Shown here in pieces: positions 63,198-64,000 of a stretch of 64,000 nucleotides of DNA. Position numbers and translations under genes: made by a program. Position 1 is the stretch's first letter; every line of letters starts with the position of its first letter. Location: positions 1 to 64,000 of the forward strand of contig NZ_JARQWV010000014.1 of NCBI RefSeq assembly GCF_029543245.1, written 5' to 3'. This DNA is from Caulobacter endophyticus (GTDB taxonomy: Bacteria > Pseudomonadota > Alphaproteobacteria > Caulobacterales > Caulobacteraceae). Below the pieces are notes generated by a model that made no database searches, was not told where the DNA came from, and saw only the letters and a program-made list of their open reading frames with translations.

Positions 63198-63366
63198 TCC
63201 ACCGGTCAGCGCACCAGTAGATCGCAGCTCAACTTACCCGAAAGCGTAACCCTGATAAGTTGCGCCAAGTGTTGGCTTCAGTAAAGCCCGCGACACATCG
63301 ACGCCGCTACTGGCGCCATCGTTACAGCACCTCTAAGTTGATGGAGGAGCGGGAGACGATAGCGTC
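63198..63366 (+). promoter_or_regulatory. Upstream region of the LuxR gene with repeated TAAGTTG
   Basis: The motif TAAGTTG occurs three times: inverted at 63230-63236 (CAACTTA), direct at 63256-63262, and direct at 63334-63340, just before the GGAGGAG-type ribosome site. The first two form an inverted pair 19 bases apart. It could be a regulator site for the LuxR gene; no box is known with certainty. Confidence 0.4.
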
Positions 63367-64000
63367 GTGTTGAATTCGGCCGAACAGCAGGCTTGGGAAT
63401 TCCTGAGCAAGGCGCCGCATTACGGCGCCCCGGCCGAGGTCGAAGCCCATTTCGGGCGCGCCCTGGCCGCCTTCGGCTACGACCGCTTCGCCGCCACCCT
63501 GGTCAACGCCGAGCGCTACGGCAAGGAGCCGCCGGCCCTGTCGCGCCAGGACTTCGAGACCTGGGACGCGCGCTACTGGAGCGAGCGTCACGTCGTCCAC
63601 GATCCCTGCGTCAAGCTGCTGCTGAAATCCTCCAAGTCGTTCGCCTGGAGCGACGCCAAGCCGCTGGGCGACCAGCGGGCACAGGCCATGTGGGGCGAAG
63701 CCTCGGAGTTCGGCATGAACGACGGCTACGTCGTGCGCGTGTTCGGTCCGGCCGGCCACGAGGTGCTGATCCGCATGTCGACCGCTGCGCCCGACACCGA
63801 CCCGGCCAACCGCGCCGTGGTCGAGAGCCTGGCCACGGTGTTCGGCACTATCATGCTCAAGCACTGGGAATTGCAGGACGACAACCCCGACTACGGCGTG
63901 ATCTCCGAACGCCAGGCCCAGTGCCTCTACTGGGCCAGCCGCGGCAAGACCGACTGGGAGATCGGGGCCATCCTCGAACTGTCGCCGCGCACCGTCCACC
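63367..64000 (+). CDS. LuxR-family regulator (partial, runs off the window)
   Basis: From GTG 63367 the frame reads MLNSAEQQAWEFLSKAPHYG, with an autoinducer-binding-like domain (GYDRFAATLVN, YWSERHVVHDPCVKLLL, FAWSDAKPLGDQR, VVRVFGPAGHEVLIRMST) and then the start of a LuxR HTH: ISERQAQCLYWASRGKTDWEIG. It is cut at the window edge within the HTH. No luxI synthase gene is in view, so it may be a solo regulator. The start is uncertain (TTG follows directly). Spacing from the ribosome site is long. Confidence 0.82.
   Translation, partial: MLNSAEQQAWEFLSKAPHYGAPAEVEAHFGRALAAFGYDRFAATLVNAERYGKEPPALSRQDFETWDARYWSERHVVHDPCVKLLLKSSKSFAWSDAKPLGDQRAQAMWGEASEFGMNDGYVVRVFGPAGHEVLIRMSTAAPDTDPANRAVVESLATVFGTIMLKHWELQDDNPDYGVISERQAQCLYWASRGKTDWEIGAILELSPRTVH

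Overview
The window is a high-GC chromosomal segment of an alphaproteobacterium, most likely Caulobacter or a close Caulobacterales relative. The basis is the gene content: DUF2948-murA, argH-lptM-like-lysA, three large TonB-dependent receptors without porin partners, an alphaproteobacterial QueE loop type, ATGA-type gene overlaps, and dense intergenic palindromes of the kind seen in Caulobacter. No phage, transposon or CRISPR array is visible. The species assignment is inference; the gene identities rest on motifs read in the translations.

Layout. 1-5.8 kb: end of a dicarboxylate symporter, an M1 aminopeptidase, an unknown duplicated-domain protein, DUF2948, murA and a 51-aa small protein. 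5.9-7.7 kb: tRNA-Thr, a sugar O-methyltransferase-like gene and a VOC protein. 7.8-13.5 kb (minus): an ECF sigma / FecR / STN-type TonB receptor / PhoD phosphodiesterase operon. 13.8-21.5 kb (plus): a tightly overlapped type IV secretion operon virB1-2-3-4-6-9-10-11 with no virB5, virB7, virB8 or virD4. 21.5-24.6 kb: a DUF1800/DUF1501 pair. 24.8-31.8 kb: an SDR gene and its TetR regulator, diverging from a phospholipase C-acid phosphatase fusion, a TonB receptor and an MFS transporter. 31.86-32.7 kb: a junction where a tRNA-Cys without its 3' end abuts a ugd gene without its 3' third. 33-34.4 kb: an SGNH hydrolase and a single-domain response regulator. 34.5-43.5 kb (minus): the kdp potassium operon kdpFABC-DE, carrying an outer-membrane protein gene and two extra microprotein genes.

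44-49.5 kb: HNH nuclease, AlkA-type glycosylase, Gre-like factor, a TetR regulator divergent from a 37-aa membrane peptide, gluQ, GNAT and TlpA. 49.5-54 kb: argH, lptM-like, lysA and aroC (arginine, lysine and chorismate biosynthesis). 54-56 kb: small proteins, a YciI-family protein and a catalytically dead serine-recombinase fold protein. 56-58 kb (minus): queC-queE-queD for preQ0/queuosine synthesis. 58.5-61.5 kb: a 997-aa TonB receptor with a perfect terminator. 61.7-64 kb: a CBS-histidine-kinase-receiver protein with degraded kinase boxes, then the start of a LuxR-family regulator cut by the window edge.

The most unusual items are the tRNA-Cys/ugd breakpoint, the PLC-phosphatase fusion and its transport neighbours, the reduced T4SS, the microproteins inside kdp, and intergenic palindromes that have become the coding ends of two genes. 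Several long open frames antisense to the genes are side effects of GC-rich codon use and were left out.
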